A stretch of DNA of 64,000 nucleotides from Polyporus tsugae (lineage: Eukaryota > Basidiomycota > Agaricomycetes > Polyporales > Polyporaceae), in assembly GCA_024305745.1 (NCBI GenBank), contig JAHRBS010000005.1, forward strand, positions 1,116,001-1,180,000, given 5' to 3'. Below are positions 1-11,400 of the stretch, one piece after another. The first letter of the stretch is position 1, and each line of letters opens with the position of its first letter. The position numbers were made by a program, and so were the translations under genes. The notes under the pieces were generated by a model. It saw only the letters and a program-made list of their open reading frames with translations. It searched no databases and was not told the DNA's origin.

Positions 1-124
1 TCACCCGTTTCAGACAGGGGTACAACCCTCCCTTTCCGCCATCACACTGACCGTCTTGGCCAATCCCTCGCTGCTGATGCCTAGGACCATTTTTCCCTAC
101 GTAGGGCAGTATGCTGTAATCCGG

Positions 125-970
125 ATGGACCCTGTGGCGATGGTCCAGGATCTAGAGGATGCGGTTGCCATCCCAGAAGCACAGGCAATGAGGCCGAAGA
201 AATATCTGGCGTTTCTCCACATCGTATGTTTTGTCTTCCTGGCTCCCTTCAAGTTCTGTCATTAACAAAAATTTCCGGCAGCTTGGTGCTTCAAGCGATC
301 TCCCGTTCCCTTGGGACACGGCCTGTGAATACGCCGCGGACATGGTGTCCCGCGGTCCGTGCCGTATCCACGAGTTGCGAGGACTGACGGCCGGCGACGC
401 GGTCATCCCGATCCACCCAAACTCCTATCCTGAACGTCCTTCTGTCCACCCGATCCGTCCCTTCCCCTTCCCTGGATGCTCGCATTAGCTCGATTGCGAG
501 GTCCACATTTTCGTTAAGCAAGCGCCTGGTGGTTACGACAACGACGGCGCGTGGAAGCTATCCAGCCACGATATCTGGCTCATCTGGTCCACCAACACCA
601 GCGACTCTAATCGCACCGCTGTTGCCGAACGCAACAAGGCCCTGGCCCTGGCTCAAGAGACTCTACACACAGAGCCTACAGCTGGTAGTGCTGGTGCGCT
701 CAGGCTGTCAACCGAGGAGACAGATGATGATACCTCCGGCTATGAAGATGACGCATCAGACGATGACTCAGACGGCGACGCTGGACATTGATCAACACTT
801 CACCGCATCGGACGACCTCCCAGATATAGATGACTTCTTTAGAGAGAGGGCGGAGATCAAGAGGTGGGTTGCACTTTTATCCTCTCTCATCGGAGCAGGT
901 CTTTTTACACACCGATTGCAGTCTCATCAAAGGTGCCTTGGAACGTGCCGCCGCGGAGGAAACAACGTGA
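125..970 (+). pseudogene. Copy 1 of a tandem gene family of unknown function (damaged)
   Basis: I do not recognise this family; it is defined here by alignment of three copies in the window. Exons read 125-223, 282-863 and 922-970, with introns 224-281 and 864-921. The first exon ends in KKYLAFLHI. The second carries a PERPSVHP/PFPFPGCSH motif, then an acidic region and the signature ASDDLPDIDDFFRE. The last ends in a short helical tail (ALERAAAEE). Two lesions are visible: TAG at 486-488 stands where the other copies have a Trp codon after GCSH or GCAH, and the acidic region (frame of 282) and the DDLPDIDDFF signature (next frame) are separated by a one-base shift near 770-790. The true start may lie outside the window. 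Calling it a pseudogene is inference from these lesions. Confidence 0.6.
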
Positions 971-1689
971 ATCGTGATCAGCCGAGCGCGTCGTGCGGGT
1001 CTTCAAGTTGAGAACACCGTTCGTGGCTCCTGTACTCGAAAGTTTCAAGTTTCGTCGTTCCGTTAGAGCGTTAATGCTCCCAAGCTCTTGTTCCACAATT
1101 TCGCTCTGATGTTTATCGGATCCCTGTGTATATATGCATGTCCAGTCATGGCTTAATCTTGCATTTCCAGCCATCGTAAGTGACGCCCGCATGTCTGTTT
1201 CTGAGAAGCCATAACCACCGTGCCCTACAACGTCTCTCATGGGATGAACTAATGTCTTCAGGCTACCCAGCTCGCGATCCGCGGAACTAACCATTCAAGC
1301 TTCAAGTTCCTGCTGATATAGGTTGTGCAGAGATACCCCAGCATGATCGATCTCGATGGTGCCATACAGCAGAAGGTATGGCGACTTGGTAGTGGATGGA
1401 AAGGACATGGGGCTTACATAGGGGACGAGTGGTAGTAAATGCGACATGACGCAACATGTTGGAGCAGGAGGAGGAGGTACACAATAGGCGCCTGCAGGCT
1501 GGCAACATTAATATTTCTATCCTTGGCACCTCCCTCCTGACCCATGGCCACCCTCAATCCCACATGCGATTAACCCCACTCACAATTTGGGTATTTGCGA
1601 AAACGCTGGTCCCGCAATGCCTCTGCTAGTAGCGATGACTCACACGGCTAGCAATGGGTTCTCGACTTGCAAATGACAACAGACAAGAA
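971..1689. other. Intergenic, no gene seen
   Basis: Only short overlapping ORFs without family resemblance or consistent splice sites. It holds the 3' flank of copy 1 and the upstream region of the F-box pseudogene. Confidence 0.5.
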
Positions 1690-3060
1690 TGGCCGCCGGT
1701 GTCTCGTACATTCTCCGATCCCGCCCTAGGCTCCGTCTCCTCTGGTCCGCCCTTGATCCTAGCCCTCTCACGCCCTTATGGCGTCTCCTCGAACCTGATC
1801 AGTCAGTCACACACAAACAAATGTCTTTAGAAGGCTTCTTTCAGACCGTAAGTTGTCTTCGCCGTCCACAGTCGAACCATCGGCGGTCGGGAGTCTGACT
1901 CTTCGAAGCAATGACAGATTAATATTCTTGACGCTCAGTTGTGGAATGACCCCAATCGCTGGGATCGCTTCTTGCACTACGCGCAGTTCGTCCGCGAAGC
2001 GACCTTCCACTCAGCCTCGGCCTTGGACAAACCCGACGACTTGCAGGTGCAACTTGTGCGTACCGTCGGGAGCATAACGGCGGCCAGACAGTTTTGCCGT
2101 CCCTCCGCGTCTTCCCGTGGATGTTGCCCACGAAGGCGCATGGGGACGTGACACGGTCGCTTTCCCCGAACGCGATGCAGTTGGTGTTCAACCCCAATCC
2201 AAGCGTCCGCTAGGGCCCGAAGGCATCCTCCACGCCATTCGAAACGTCGTGCCTTGTTGGAAACGTACATTTAGACGTGGCGTCATTTGCCACTTGTGGG
2301 GACCGTTGACGAGCTGGTAGAGTTTCAACACTTGCGTCATTCACGCCCTTATGACTAGTACTAAACTCCGCCTCATAGAGCTGACTCGGAAGATGTCGGT
2401 GGTCCTGACGAACTCCGCGATCCATCTTCTGACCACCAAATCTTTACGTGTGCTCAACATTCACAGAACACCTTCTAATCTGGCCGCAATACTGCCAGCG
2501 TGGTCCCTCCCTTCGCTCGAACACGCTAGGATCACGCTCTTCGACAGCAGTAGCGATAGGACAGACGTCTACAAGCCTGAGCTCGCGGCGGCCATCGTAC
2601 CCTCCCCCGCGCCGCGCACCCTCGATATCTCTGTCGGCGTCCCGTCCACGCCTTTCACCCTCCGCCCCGCGTTGCTGCTCGCGCAGTTCCTCCGCCCGTC
2701 CTTCAGGCTCGTCCAGCTGTCTGCGGACAACGACGTGTTTCGCCGAGCTCGCCCGCGCACGGCCGTCGCTCATGACTCTCCAGCTGCACCTCAGCCGCTG
2801 GCACAGACGGGCCGGTCCCCACCCCCCGCGTCCTGCTCGCCCTCGCGGCGGACCTTCAGGAGGCCATCCTCCAGTATCTTGACCGCACCGTAGATCCGGA
2901 GAGCTAGGACGGGCTGCGAGCCGCAGCGCATCCGCTCCATCGACTGCGTCACATCGCGGACAACCGGCGCCAGGAGAACATCACGCCAGAGGCCGCGGCG
3001 GGTGCGCTGTGTGAGTTCGTGGGTGGGCTGTTCCCCAATTTGTCGCCGCACTTTGCGGGC
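1690..3060 (+). pseudogene. Decayed F-box-type protein gene
   Basis: The start resembles agaricomycete F-box proteins in two adjacent frames: TFSDPALGS in one frame runs into LLWSALDPSPLTPLWRLL in the next, so a frameshift lies near 1710-1740. A normal intron can be placed at 1848-1917 (GTAAGT to CAG). The next exon reads LWNDPNRWDRFLHYAQFVRE, typical of the region after the F-box. Another frame change at about 2070-2078 leads to VLPSLRVFPWMLP, a leucine-rich segment. Later, 2351-2893 is leucine-rich, a TAG interrupts the frame near 2905, and CEFVGGLFPNLSPHF precedes a further stop near 3067. Multiple frame changes without splice signals indicate a dead gene. In living members the F-box would bind Skp1 of an SCF ubiquitin ligase. 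Confidence 0.55.
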
Positions 3061-3085
3061 GGGACATGAGCCACGAGTGGGTACG

Positions 3086-3960
3086 ATGGGTCGAGAACTC
3101 AAGGATCCAGAGGTGGACGAAGCGGTTAAGGGCATAGTAGGGAAGAAGTATCTCGTCTGGATCCATTTGGTGCGTTCCATCATGCCGGGTCTCTCTGTCT
3201 GTCGTTCACACATTACCAGCCCGGCGATATCCTGGTTGATTGGGACGAGCCGTCTTCTTTTTGTGTGGGGATCGTAGCGCAGAGTCCGCGCCGCGTTGAC
3301 GACTCAAGAGGCTTGACGGCCAAAATGTTCATCCCTATTTTCCCAAACACCGATCCTGACTCAGAACGCCCGACTGTCCATCCAACTGGGCCAACGCCCG
3401 CGCCGTTCCCTCGTGGGGACTGTTCTCATTGGACCGATAGCGAGGTTTGGGTCGCCTTCAGGCGCGTGCCCGAGGGTCTCGACAACGCCAGCGCATACCG
3501 GCTCCCGTGCGAGGCGATGTCGCTCATCCGGGAGACCTATTCAAATGACCATGCCTGAATTCGAGTCGCTAAAGCTAAGGCGGCCATTGGGCGTTCCTCG
3601 CATTCTCCTCTCGGCGATGGCCCGTCCTCACAAGTTTTGGAGACCCGCCCGCCGCAGGACCAAGAACAAGCTGTCGGCGCCAACGCGCCACCAACGGAGA
3701 GGGTGGACGCCTCCCCCGATAGGATACCGGATGCCTCACCGTTCAACAGAACCTTCATTCCAATTACCAAGCTGTCGCTTGATATAGGCTGGATTTCTGG
3801 GGTGGACAGCCTCCCAGATGTATACGATTTCTTCCAGGAGAGGGAGAAACTCAAGCGGTGAGCTCATGTCTTTGATCCTCAGCGTGTAGCGGTTATGCTC
3901 AGCCTCTCACTGCAAGATCATTGAACACGCTGACTCTCGTAGACATTCAGGTACGAGTAC
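3086..3960 (+). pseudogene. Copy 2 of the tandem unknown family (one premature stop)
   Basis: Exon 3086-3169 ends in GKKYLVWIHL, matching KKYLAFLHI of copy 1. Intron 3170-3219 is in phase 0. The second exon runs from 3220 in one frame through LTAKMFIPIFPN, PFPRGDCSHW and, after a stop at 3556-3558 (TGA), on to SLPDVYDFFQER and a splice donor at 3858. The long open stretch on both sides of the single TGA in the same frame suggests a recent nonsense mutation. The last exon is disturbed: the expected acceptor is CTGCAAG, so the tail frame does not join cleanly. The three copies share exon phases and motif order, which supports tandem duplication. Function unknown. Confidence 0.6.
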
Positions 3961-4328
3961 AATGTAATGTTTCCTAGAACATGACATGACATAGTGGTCA
4001 TGCTTGCTAGGCCTTCATCCGGCATGCATGTCGAGCAATTAAGTTGTGGTGGTCTACGATGTTTGCATCTCGGCCTTTCCGGTGGGTAGTCACCGTTGCT
4101 TCATGTCGATTATAAGCCCTCGCCTCTCCGCAGGAAATCGCTCCGTTTTCCCGACACCTTCGCAGTCGCCACACTTTATTTCGTGTGGCTAGAGCAGGGA
4201 TCGAGCCGCGCAGAGGACTGGGGCAGCGGATGTACACATTCAAGTTTTAGACCGCGGCACGTCATCGGGCGTCTCACGGAGTCGCATATGCTTCGACCTT
4301 TTCTACCATCCTCATCCTCGTCCTCATC

Positions 4329-5340
4329 ATGGTGATGACCATATTCCACTTTATGATGCAGACAGACCCCGTCACGACGGTTGAATATATGAGGGGCGAA
4401 GTTCATCCTCAAGCTCTTGAAGCAGCTCTAGCAGAAGCCGGAGAGATGAAAGGGAACCGCTATCTGGTATTTCTGTCGTACTGCGTACGTTAAATTGTTC
4501 TTGTTTTCCTGGCTAGTCGTTCAAAAGGATTTCCAGACGTTATCATCCGCTGCCCGAGGATTTGAGGTGCGGTTACATTGTAGACATTGTGGCCTCCGGT
4601 CCGCGCCGCGTCAACCCAACCCTTAGGGTTCACGCGTGTCATGATTATCCCTATCTTCCCCAACGACCATCCCCAACGACCATCCGTCGACCCGACTCGA
4701 GGGACAGAGCCCTTCCCGCTTCCTGGCTGCGCGCACTGGTCGGAAAGCGAGGTCGAAGTGTTGGCTAGAAAGCATTCACCCAGCGACCGCTACGCCAATG
4801 ACCTCGCGTGTTGCCTACCCTCCGACCACTTCTCACTCATCCGAGAAGCCTTCTCAGATGGGCAAGACCGGATCGCTGCCGAGCGCACCAAGAACGCTAC
4901 GCTGGCATCCTCGCACCTTCAAGCTCGCAACGACGGCCTGTTTAAGTCGCCTTCTTCGGGGGCTTCGGACCAGCAAGGTTTACGTATGGATGGCAGCGGT
5001 AGTGTTGCCAACGTGCTGTCGACCAAGACCACGGAGGCTTCCCGCCATAGCACCTCACTGGCTGACTCCGAGGAAGGCAACCCGTACAGAGAAACCTTCG
5101 TCCCGGTGGTTACCTCATCGCTCGACATTGACCGACACTTCGCGCCCCCGGACGACCTCCCGATTATCGATGATTTCTTCCGCGAGGGAGCGGAGATAAA
5201 AACGCAAGGTCCCTCCTTTCTTCCTCTCATAAGAACGGCTATGCTTATGCTTACAGTCTGACTGCAGGATGATCGAGCGCGCTCGTGAACGCACACATGC
5301 GCGCGTCGTGCAATCGGATTCCTCGGGCAATGGTGCATGA
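4329..5340 (+). CDS. Copy 3 of the tandem unknown family, 3' part intact (possible 211-aa protein)
   Basis: The 5' exon 4329-4484 encodes a segment ending in NRYLVFLSYC, matching the first exon of copies 1 and 2. After intron 4485-4536 the homologous stretch GPRRVNPTLRV and the following MIIPIFPN lie in different frames (shift near 4638), so the long form is probably broken. From ATG 4641 the frame is open: exon 4641-5203, intron 5204-5267, exon 5268-5340, giving 211 residues with PLPGCAHWSESEVEV, PPDDLPIIDDFFRE and a basic helical tail. The intron starts with GC rather than GT; the phase-2 join gives EIKTMIERARERTH, which agrees with the tail of copy 1. Whether the short form is made is not known. 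No recognised domain. Confidence 0.5.
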
Positions 5341-5859
5341 GCTCTTGTTCGGTGAGTCTTTTTCGTCGTGTGGCTAGTCATTATATAGTGTATACGTTTT
5401 GGTACCATATTGTCTTGAGCTCTCTCTGTACCGTACAATACAATCGATCAAGCGCTGCCCATCCAAATTTGATGAAGTGTAATGAAGCTCCAGACCAGCC
5501 TGACAGTTCTCACCTAGCTTTCGGCAAGGGAGTATCAGGAATAATAACATTTGTAAGTATAGTACACAGCACACAGCAAAATTAAGCAACGGTTTCTTAT
5601 CCGTTCCACGAAAAGAGCGAAGACATAGACATAGTCCTGAACACAAATGCGCCAACAGAACAGCAACGCGCAACTAGCCCCTCCGTGCTCCCATCTCCTG
5701 GAAAGACAGAGGTAGCGTCGGGGTGAGACCGGGGGCAGTATAAATCACGACCTATTGAATGGTGGGCCCGCGCCTGCTGGAGTGCCCCGTGCGGGTGCAC
5801 GCGGACGCAGGCGCTGCCGAATGCTTCGAGTCTCAGACTCCGGCCGCTCGCTCTCCTGG
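5341..5859. other. Intergenic between convergent genes
   Basis: It contains the 3' ends of copy 3 and of the minus-strand membrane protein. No ORF with coding character seen. Confidence 0.5.
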
Positions 5860-7488
5860 CTACAGCTCCCCGTCCGTCTCCGGGTTCCAGTTTGCGAGCG
5901 TGAGAGACATGCGCTTCGGGCGGCGGCCCTCTGCATTAGTAGGATCCGCACCTCCATCTTCGTCCTCGCGGTGCTCGTGTGGCTCGCGGTCCGCAACGGG
6001 AACGGGGACTTGGTATGGGTAGCTCACCGCCGTGCCGATAGACGCGACCGAGTCCGACGGACGGTGCGTCGGGGCTGACAATGTGCCCGTTGGCGGCGAG
6101 AGCGAGCCTGGGGCAAGGGGGACCGGCGAGTAAGGAGACGCTGTCTGCTGGACGTTCGGCGTGGGCGGTTGGGACGAGAAAGTGATGATATCCGTGGGGT
6201 ACGGTGCGGGGGACAAGCCAGCAGAGTATGGAGGGGACCCAGGGGAGTAGGGTTCGGGGCCAAGGCCGGGTGAGAGACCGGTGTGCACAAGCGACTGCGG
6301 CCGGGTGGGAGCGGGGGACGCGTTCGGCGACGAGCGGCGCGAGGGCGTCGTTTCTTGCTCTCTCCGCCCGACGATCCCGTACTGGTAGGGTTTTGGCTCC
6401 TGGCCGTCGATGATGGAGGAATCAATGTTCTTGCGACGCTCGTACAGCGCGGACTGGTCGTTGCTCCACATCTGGTCACGGAGGTGCAGCGCGTGGATGT
6501 TGTTACGTTTGCGCCTGGAAGGATGGGGGGGGGGGGGTTAGCAGGCGAGTTCGACACTACGAACGGGAGGGGTTTGCCTACCAGATAGACCAACCGATCA
6601 AGGCAATGATAAACAAACCCAAGAAGCCTCCGAGGGTGGACCCGATAATGATACCCAGATTCGCTTGCACGTCGCTACTATTGTGGTCCCCAGCAGATTC
6701 TGTTGGGATGAGCGCCCATGTTGGGATGATTGTGGAGGTCGAAGTAATAACGGTTACTATCACAGAACCGTTGGGAAAGGTGGAGGTGGCAGATGAGACT
6801 ATGATAGATGCGCTGCTCTGTGGCTGCGAAGCGGGCGAAGCGGATGAGGTGGGCGGAGAGGTGGGACAGGTCGAAAAGAGTGTCGACGTTGGGAGGGATG
6901 TTGTTACAGGAATCTGGAGCACGATTTGTGAGTCGATAGTGCTGACCTCCTCGCCTGCAAGGAATGGAAAAACAACAGTCAGTACCCGTCCCATGCATTA
7001 CTCTAGGTTGCACATGTAAGGGAAACTCGATTCTGAGACCTGGAAGACAAGCAAGTCCTCTGCGGCTGTACTCGATTCCCTCATCAACTCGCCCTCCACC
7101 CGCGAAGAGTTAACCCCACTCAGAATCCGCTAAAACCCTAACCAGGCACATGCCATCCTCCTGCCCCACAAGACCTCCACCGTCACAGCGTGGTTGAATA
7201 CCCACAGCGCTATTCAGGCAAATGTCCCCCAGCGAACCGCCGTCTACACCCTTCACCACGGAGATTGACGGAAGACTCACTAGAAATAGTCGTGATGATC
7301 GCCGAAGTCTCCGTCGACACGCATGTCGTCGTCCCGTTCGCGTCGACCGTCTGTAGCCCGCAGAATGTGCTGAGGATCGTGCTCAGCTCGGGGGGGATGG
7401 TCGTGACGATCTCTGAGGTGGACGTCGAGAGGGCCGACGTCGTCACGACCTCATACAGCGTCTGCGTAGGTGTCGGAGTGCATGCCAT
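5860..7488 (-). CDS. Single-pass membrane protein with Ser/Thr-rich ectodomain (411 aa)
   Basis: Exons 7488-7281, 6954-6582 and 6514-5860 join in frame to 411 residues. Introns are 6955-7280 (326 nt, unusually long here and possibly hiding another exon) and 6515-6581. The first two exons encode a Ser/Thr/Pro-rich segment, probably O-glycosylated outside the cell. At the end of exon 2 is one transmembrane helix (LGIIIGSTLGGFLGLFIIAL, about residues 169-190) followed by RKR, a stop-transfer signal. The 215-residue cytoplasmic tail is Pro/Ser-rich. This layout is shared by many basidiomycete surface proteins of unknown role. No signal peptide is visible: the codon frame upstream of ATG 7488 is closed by a TAA, so either an upstream exon supplies one or the helix acts as a signal anchor. 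The intron 6515-6581 contains a 13-G run on the plus strand, which could hide sequencing error. Confidence 0.75.
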
Positions 7489-7926
7489 AAACGTCGACAA
7501 GGGCGGACCTCCCGAGGAGGAGATTTAGGACAGGGAACCTGTAGAAGGATTGGGATGATGGTGGGATGAGAGCTCAGTCCCCGGGAAAGGCGGTGCGGGC
7601 ATTTGTCTCCGATGGCCTCGGCGGGCTTGCCCAGTGACTGGGAATGCGAGTGTTGGGAATGATGCTGGGCTGCTGCTCCACTGCGACGACTAGCACCGTC
7701 ATGTCGAGCGATGGAGGGCTAGGGAAGGTCACGTCCCGTAGAGGAGTGTGCTGGATGCGGTGGTGCTGCGGGCGGGCAAGAGGGAAAGGCGGCCGACGGC
7801 GCCAGATTATTTACCCGATGCCGATCCACGCTCAGGACCAGCCCTCTCTCAATCCACCACCACGATCGTCATCGTCATCTCAGCTGTGCCCGATTTTCGC
7901 CTTGCTGCGTGCACTGTCGACTTGAG
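7489..7926. other. Divergent promoter region
   Basis: Separates the minus-strand membrane protein from the plus-strand CHY zinc-finger gene, so it likely carries both promoters. A possible acceptor at about 7546 on the minus strand could mark an extra 5' exon of the membrane protein. Confidence 0.4.
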
Positions 7927-8548
7927 ATGTGGTGAGTGTCTTCCCACGTCGCTGGGATGGTCTCGGAGGGCGCGAGGATCGATGCAGGAATGGACCGAGA
8001 CCGACTATATGCGCGCCCTCATCTGCTTGCAGAATATTGCGCTCAACGCTCAACGCCTCTCCGCCCACCAGCAAACACGTCCTGAACGCGCAGGTCTCGA
8101 TCCGCGCGCCGTGCTGCAAGCGGTGGTTCGACTGCGCCGAGTGCCACGCCGAGGCGGAGACGCACCCGCTCGCGAAGACGGCCGAGATGGTGTTCATGTG
8201 CAAGAAGTGCAAGAAGGCGTTCCGCAAGAACATGACCGAGTACGACGAGAGCGACGAGTACTGCCCGCACTGCGACAACCACTACGTGAGTCCCGCGTTG
8301 CGGTCAGCCGGGTCCTGCGATGAGAGCGTTCATTCTGCCTGTTAGGTCATTGAGGCCAAGACACCACAAGCGATGATTGGTGTGGAAGGAGATGATCCAA
8401 GGATAGATGCTCGGTGGGTGTATGCGAGGTCGCATGCAGCAGCAAGGCGTGCTAACGGATGATTTCCAGGATGCTGAAGGATGATCGACAGAAGGGGGAC
8501 ACTTCGCGGTCGTTGTTCAATCTGGATACGTCGGATCGTTTGGGTTAG
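7927..8548 (+). CDS. CHY-type zinc-finger protein (121 aa)
   Basis: Exons 7927-7931, 8072-8285, 8346-8413 and 8470-8548 join to 121 residues. The first coding exon is only ATGTG; joined in phase 2 it gives MCKHVLNAQVSIRAPCC, the conserved start of this small protein in fungi. Metal-ligand pairs follow: CC, CAEC, CKKC and CPHC plus His residues, then IDARMLKDDR and a short tail. The family is known as CHY zinc finger, related to yeast Hot13, which assists the intermembrane-space import of small Tim proteins; a mitochondrial or general zinc-binding role here is inference. All introns have GT-AG borders and the frame holds across all three joins. Length and motif order fit the family, so the call is firm although the biochemical role is not. 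Confidence 0.85.
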
Positions 8549-8934
8549 ATGGGTTAGTTGTGATTGTGTTGTCTCTTGTTGCGCTGGTATGAGTTGTTTC
8601 TATCCTTTTGAAACCAACTGATCTGAGGTCGTTTAGTATGTCTACCACCACCCACATCCTCATACCACCCTTGTGTGCGTAGAACTTGTTCGAGATATCC
8701 GTAAGACGAAAGGTCCGACATAGACATCGATATATGGAGAACAGGTGAGTCCTTTAAGCACGGACCCGGTCGTTCATAAGCCTTGCGCCCCGCGCTCCAG
8801 CGTCGATCCTCTCGAATGAGAGAGTCATGGACTCGCGTGTTCCCAGAGGCCTATTATACAGGTTGATAGTGACAGAGGCATGCGCCTTGAAGTGTATGGT
8901 ACACGGGTCCAACAATCTCCTCAATCTTGGCACA
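8549..8934. other. Intergenic, 3' flanks of convergent genes
   Basis: No coding signal seen; 3' untranslated regions of the zinc-finger and F-box genes probably meet here. Confidence 0.5.
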
Positions 8935-10978
8935 TTACGGGGCATGTCGCAGTCGGGCCCATAATAATCCGGCTATCCTGCGCGCGACCATACTAGCGAG
9001 GCGCGTCAGGTCGCTCTGTTCCTCTGGTGTCCACCGCACCTCCAGCCCGTCCCGCTGCAGCGCCTGCACGATCTCGTCACCACTGACGCCAGCGGAAGTG
9101 CACCGCTCCAGCACGAGCAACCGCAGACCGCGCCGGACGTGCACCAGCTCCCCGAGCACGTTCGCGACCTCGTCCAGCCCGGGCCAGCGCACGAAGAAAC
9201 ACCCCACCAAAGTGATGCACTCGAGGTGCGGCACCAGCGCGCTGTGGCTGTCCCCGTCCCCCTCCGAGTCTCCGCTGCTGGCGATTTGGCCCAGGATGCG
9301 CACAGCGGCGCTGCAGGACGTCGACTGAGGGTCGCGATATATCCAGTCTACGCCCGAAGCGAGGACGAGGGTATGCACATGCGGCGTGCCCCTCAGGATG
9401 GACTCGATTCTCCCCAAGGGCCAGCCGGGCCGGTGCAAAGAGTCGTCCAGCTCGAGCCGGAGCGTGCGCACGCCGTCGAACGCCCCGTAGCGGAAGGCGG
9501 AGCCGAGGAAGTTGTCGAACGCGCGCGCCATGAGTCCGCCCCTGGCGCGGTCAGCTTCGTCGCTGTTGAAGCGCATGCGGAGCCCCTCCCAGTCAAGCTC
9601 TGTGTCCGAGCACCAAGCGTCATTTGCCTCCTTTGAGGACGCGGGCGCGTGAGGTCGTGCAGGGTGGTTATAGCAGAAAGCGGGGTCGAAACCCCCGTCG
9701 ATGGAACAGGCATAGGACAAGGACAGGGAACGGAGGCGCGTGAGCATTGGCAGGCCTGCCTCTGACGGGAGGGACAGAAGCATCGCATCTAGATGGCTAG
9801 CGTCCTCGATGGTGTTCCCCCGCCCACTCTCCCTTGAGCTCCCGGCGTTCCAGCTCTGCAACACGACCTCTACCACACGTAGCTCGGTGTCAGAGGTCGC
9901 GATGCGCGTTAGGATCGCCGACGCCTTCTCGATGGCCATGTCGAAACGGAGTGACCGGAGGCGTGGTAGGGAGAGACATCCCGGGCGATCGTCCGGACGG
10001 CGAGCGACAACCTCTGCCGCAGACATGTAGGGGTTGTGTAGCGTGAGCTCCTCTAGGTCTGGGGAACCGCTGAGAGCCTCCAAGAGTGTCGTGTCCTCCC
10101 GAGCGCTCCCCCTGCCTGAATCCGGCAGCCGCTCATTCGCGTACATAGTGAGGGACGTGAGCGCGCGGTAAGACTGGGGACGGTAGTCCCAGCGGCAATT
10201 GACCAGCTCGACGAGCCTGAGGTGCGGGCGCTGCCCTTTGAGCATCCGGAGGAAGGTCTCCCCGTTAAGGGGAGCGTAGTGAAGGCGCAGCTTTTCGAGC
10301 AGGGCGTAGTCGGCATCCATCCAGAGGCGGCCGGGGCCCTCCCACTGGTTGTCGAACCTGAGCGAGAGCCTCCGGATGGAGGCTTGGTGGGCGACGAGCG
10401 GCGCCAATGCTTCCTCGCAGCCGGTCTTCTTGAACTCGTCCAGTAAGACATTGACGTTCAGGGACATGCCGCGAGCCCGGGTTATGGCGTTATCGACCCG
10501 TGTAGGAGTTTCCGAGCGCGCGTTACTGCCCAGGCTGAACTCTGCCCAAAATCTTCTGAAGTCCAGGCAGACGTGTCGCCAACGCCAGCAGACCTCCGCA
10601 ATGGTCGTCTTGGAACCGAGAGCCGGGCCCGCGAAGCGGAAGATGTTACGTAGGACCTCGTCGGGAACCGTGTTGATGGGGACGAGAGCATTGCGGGAGC
10701 GTCGTATGCGGGATACCTGCTCTAGCATGGCGTCCACCTGCTCGATGCTCTCTTGCACACACTGGTGTGTGGTGGTGCTCGATCTGTAAATTGTCATTAA
10801 TGAAAACACTACACATTAGATCAAACCGCCAGAAGGGAAGCGGCGCATACGTTTGTATTTGGGGCGCGGAAGAGTCGGCGAAGCTCTCGACGGCCTCTGA
10901 AAACACGGCAAGGTTGTCGCGCAGGGCCGCAATGGTTGCGGCATCGATACAGTGTGGGTGCACGGGGGGAAGTTCCAT
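8935..10978 (-). CDS. F-box / leucine-rich repeat-like protein (658 aa)
   Basis: Two exons, 10978-10851 and 10783-8935, separated by intron 10784-10850 (67 nt, phase 2), give 658 residues. After a helical N-terminus comes the F-box at about residues 75-120: NTVPDEVLRNIFRF and then CWRWRHVCLDFRRFWAEF. The rest is an irregular leucine-rich array ending in LRLLVLERC. Such proteins act as substrate adaptors in SCF ubiquitin ligases, with the F-box docking to Skp1; the substrate is unknown. The same intron position and architecture occur in the F-box genes at 18453, 45155 and (without the F-box) 47874, so this is one expanded family. The frame is intact and codon use is GC-rich throughout. Confidence 0.85.
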
Positions 10979-11400
10979 GAGCGGAAGATGGGGGTGGGAG
11001 GACGGTGGGAGGCTCGTCTTGAAGGTCTGGGGATGCTCTCAAATATAAGGAATCCCAAGTTGCTCGCGTTTGACAGGCGTTGAACGTAGAACGTCCAGTC
11101 TTATCTTCCACTGTACCACAAAGAAGCGTGACGGCAGCCGATAATGGCAATCCTACCCCACACGAGTGATGACGCTAGTACCAGTGTCTGGTGCGTGGAT
11201 CGCCATCCTTCGTGATGATAGCTGGCATCTGCTGCTCAAGTCATTTATAGACAAAACCGCGAAATAGAGTAATGATACACATGCAAAAAAGGAGAAACCT
11301 CACTCGCGATAGTAGCCTGTAATTACACCACAAACGGGCTCCCTTCGTCCGAGTCATTCTTCGCTTCGTCGACCTCGCGAGTTGCCTCCGCATCCAGGGT
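10979..11400. other. Intergenic, promoter side of the F-box gene
   Basis: Upstream of the minus-strand F-box gene and downstream of the penta-EF-hand gene. No ORF of note. Confidence 0.5.

Noticed and set aside
6526..6538. Homopolymer G run as a regulatory G-quadruplex
   Set aside because: It lies inside a short intron and is a single uninterrupted run, more likely slippage or sequencing noise; not enough evidence for a functional structure.
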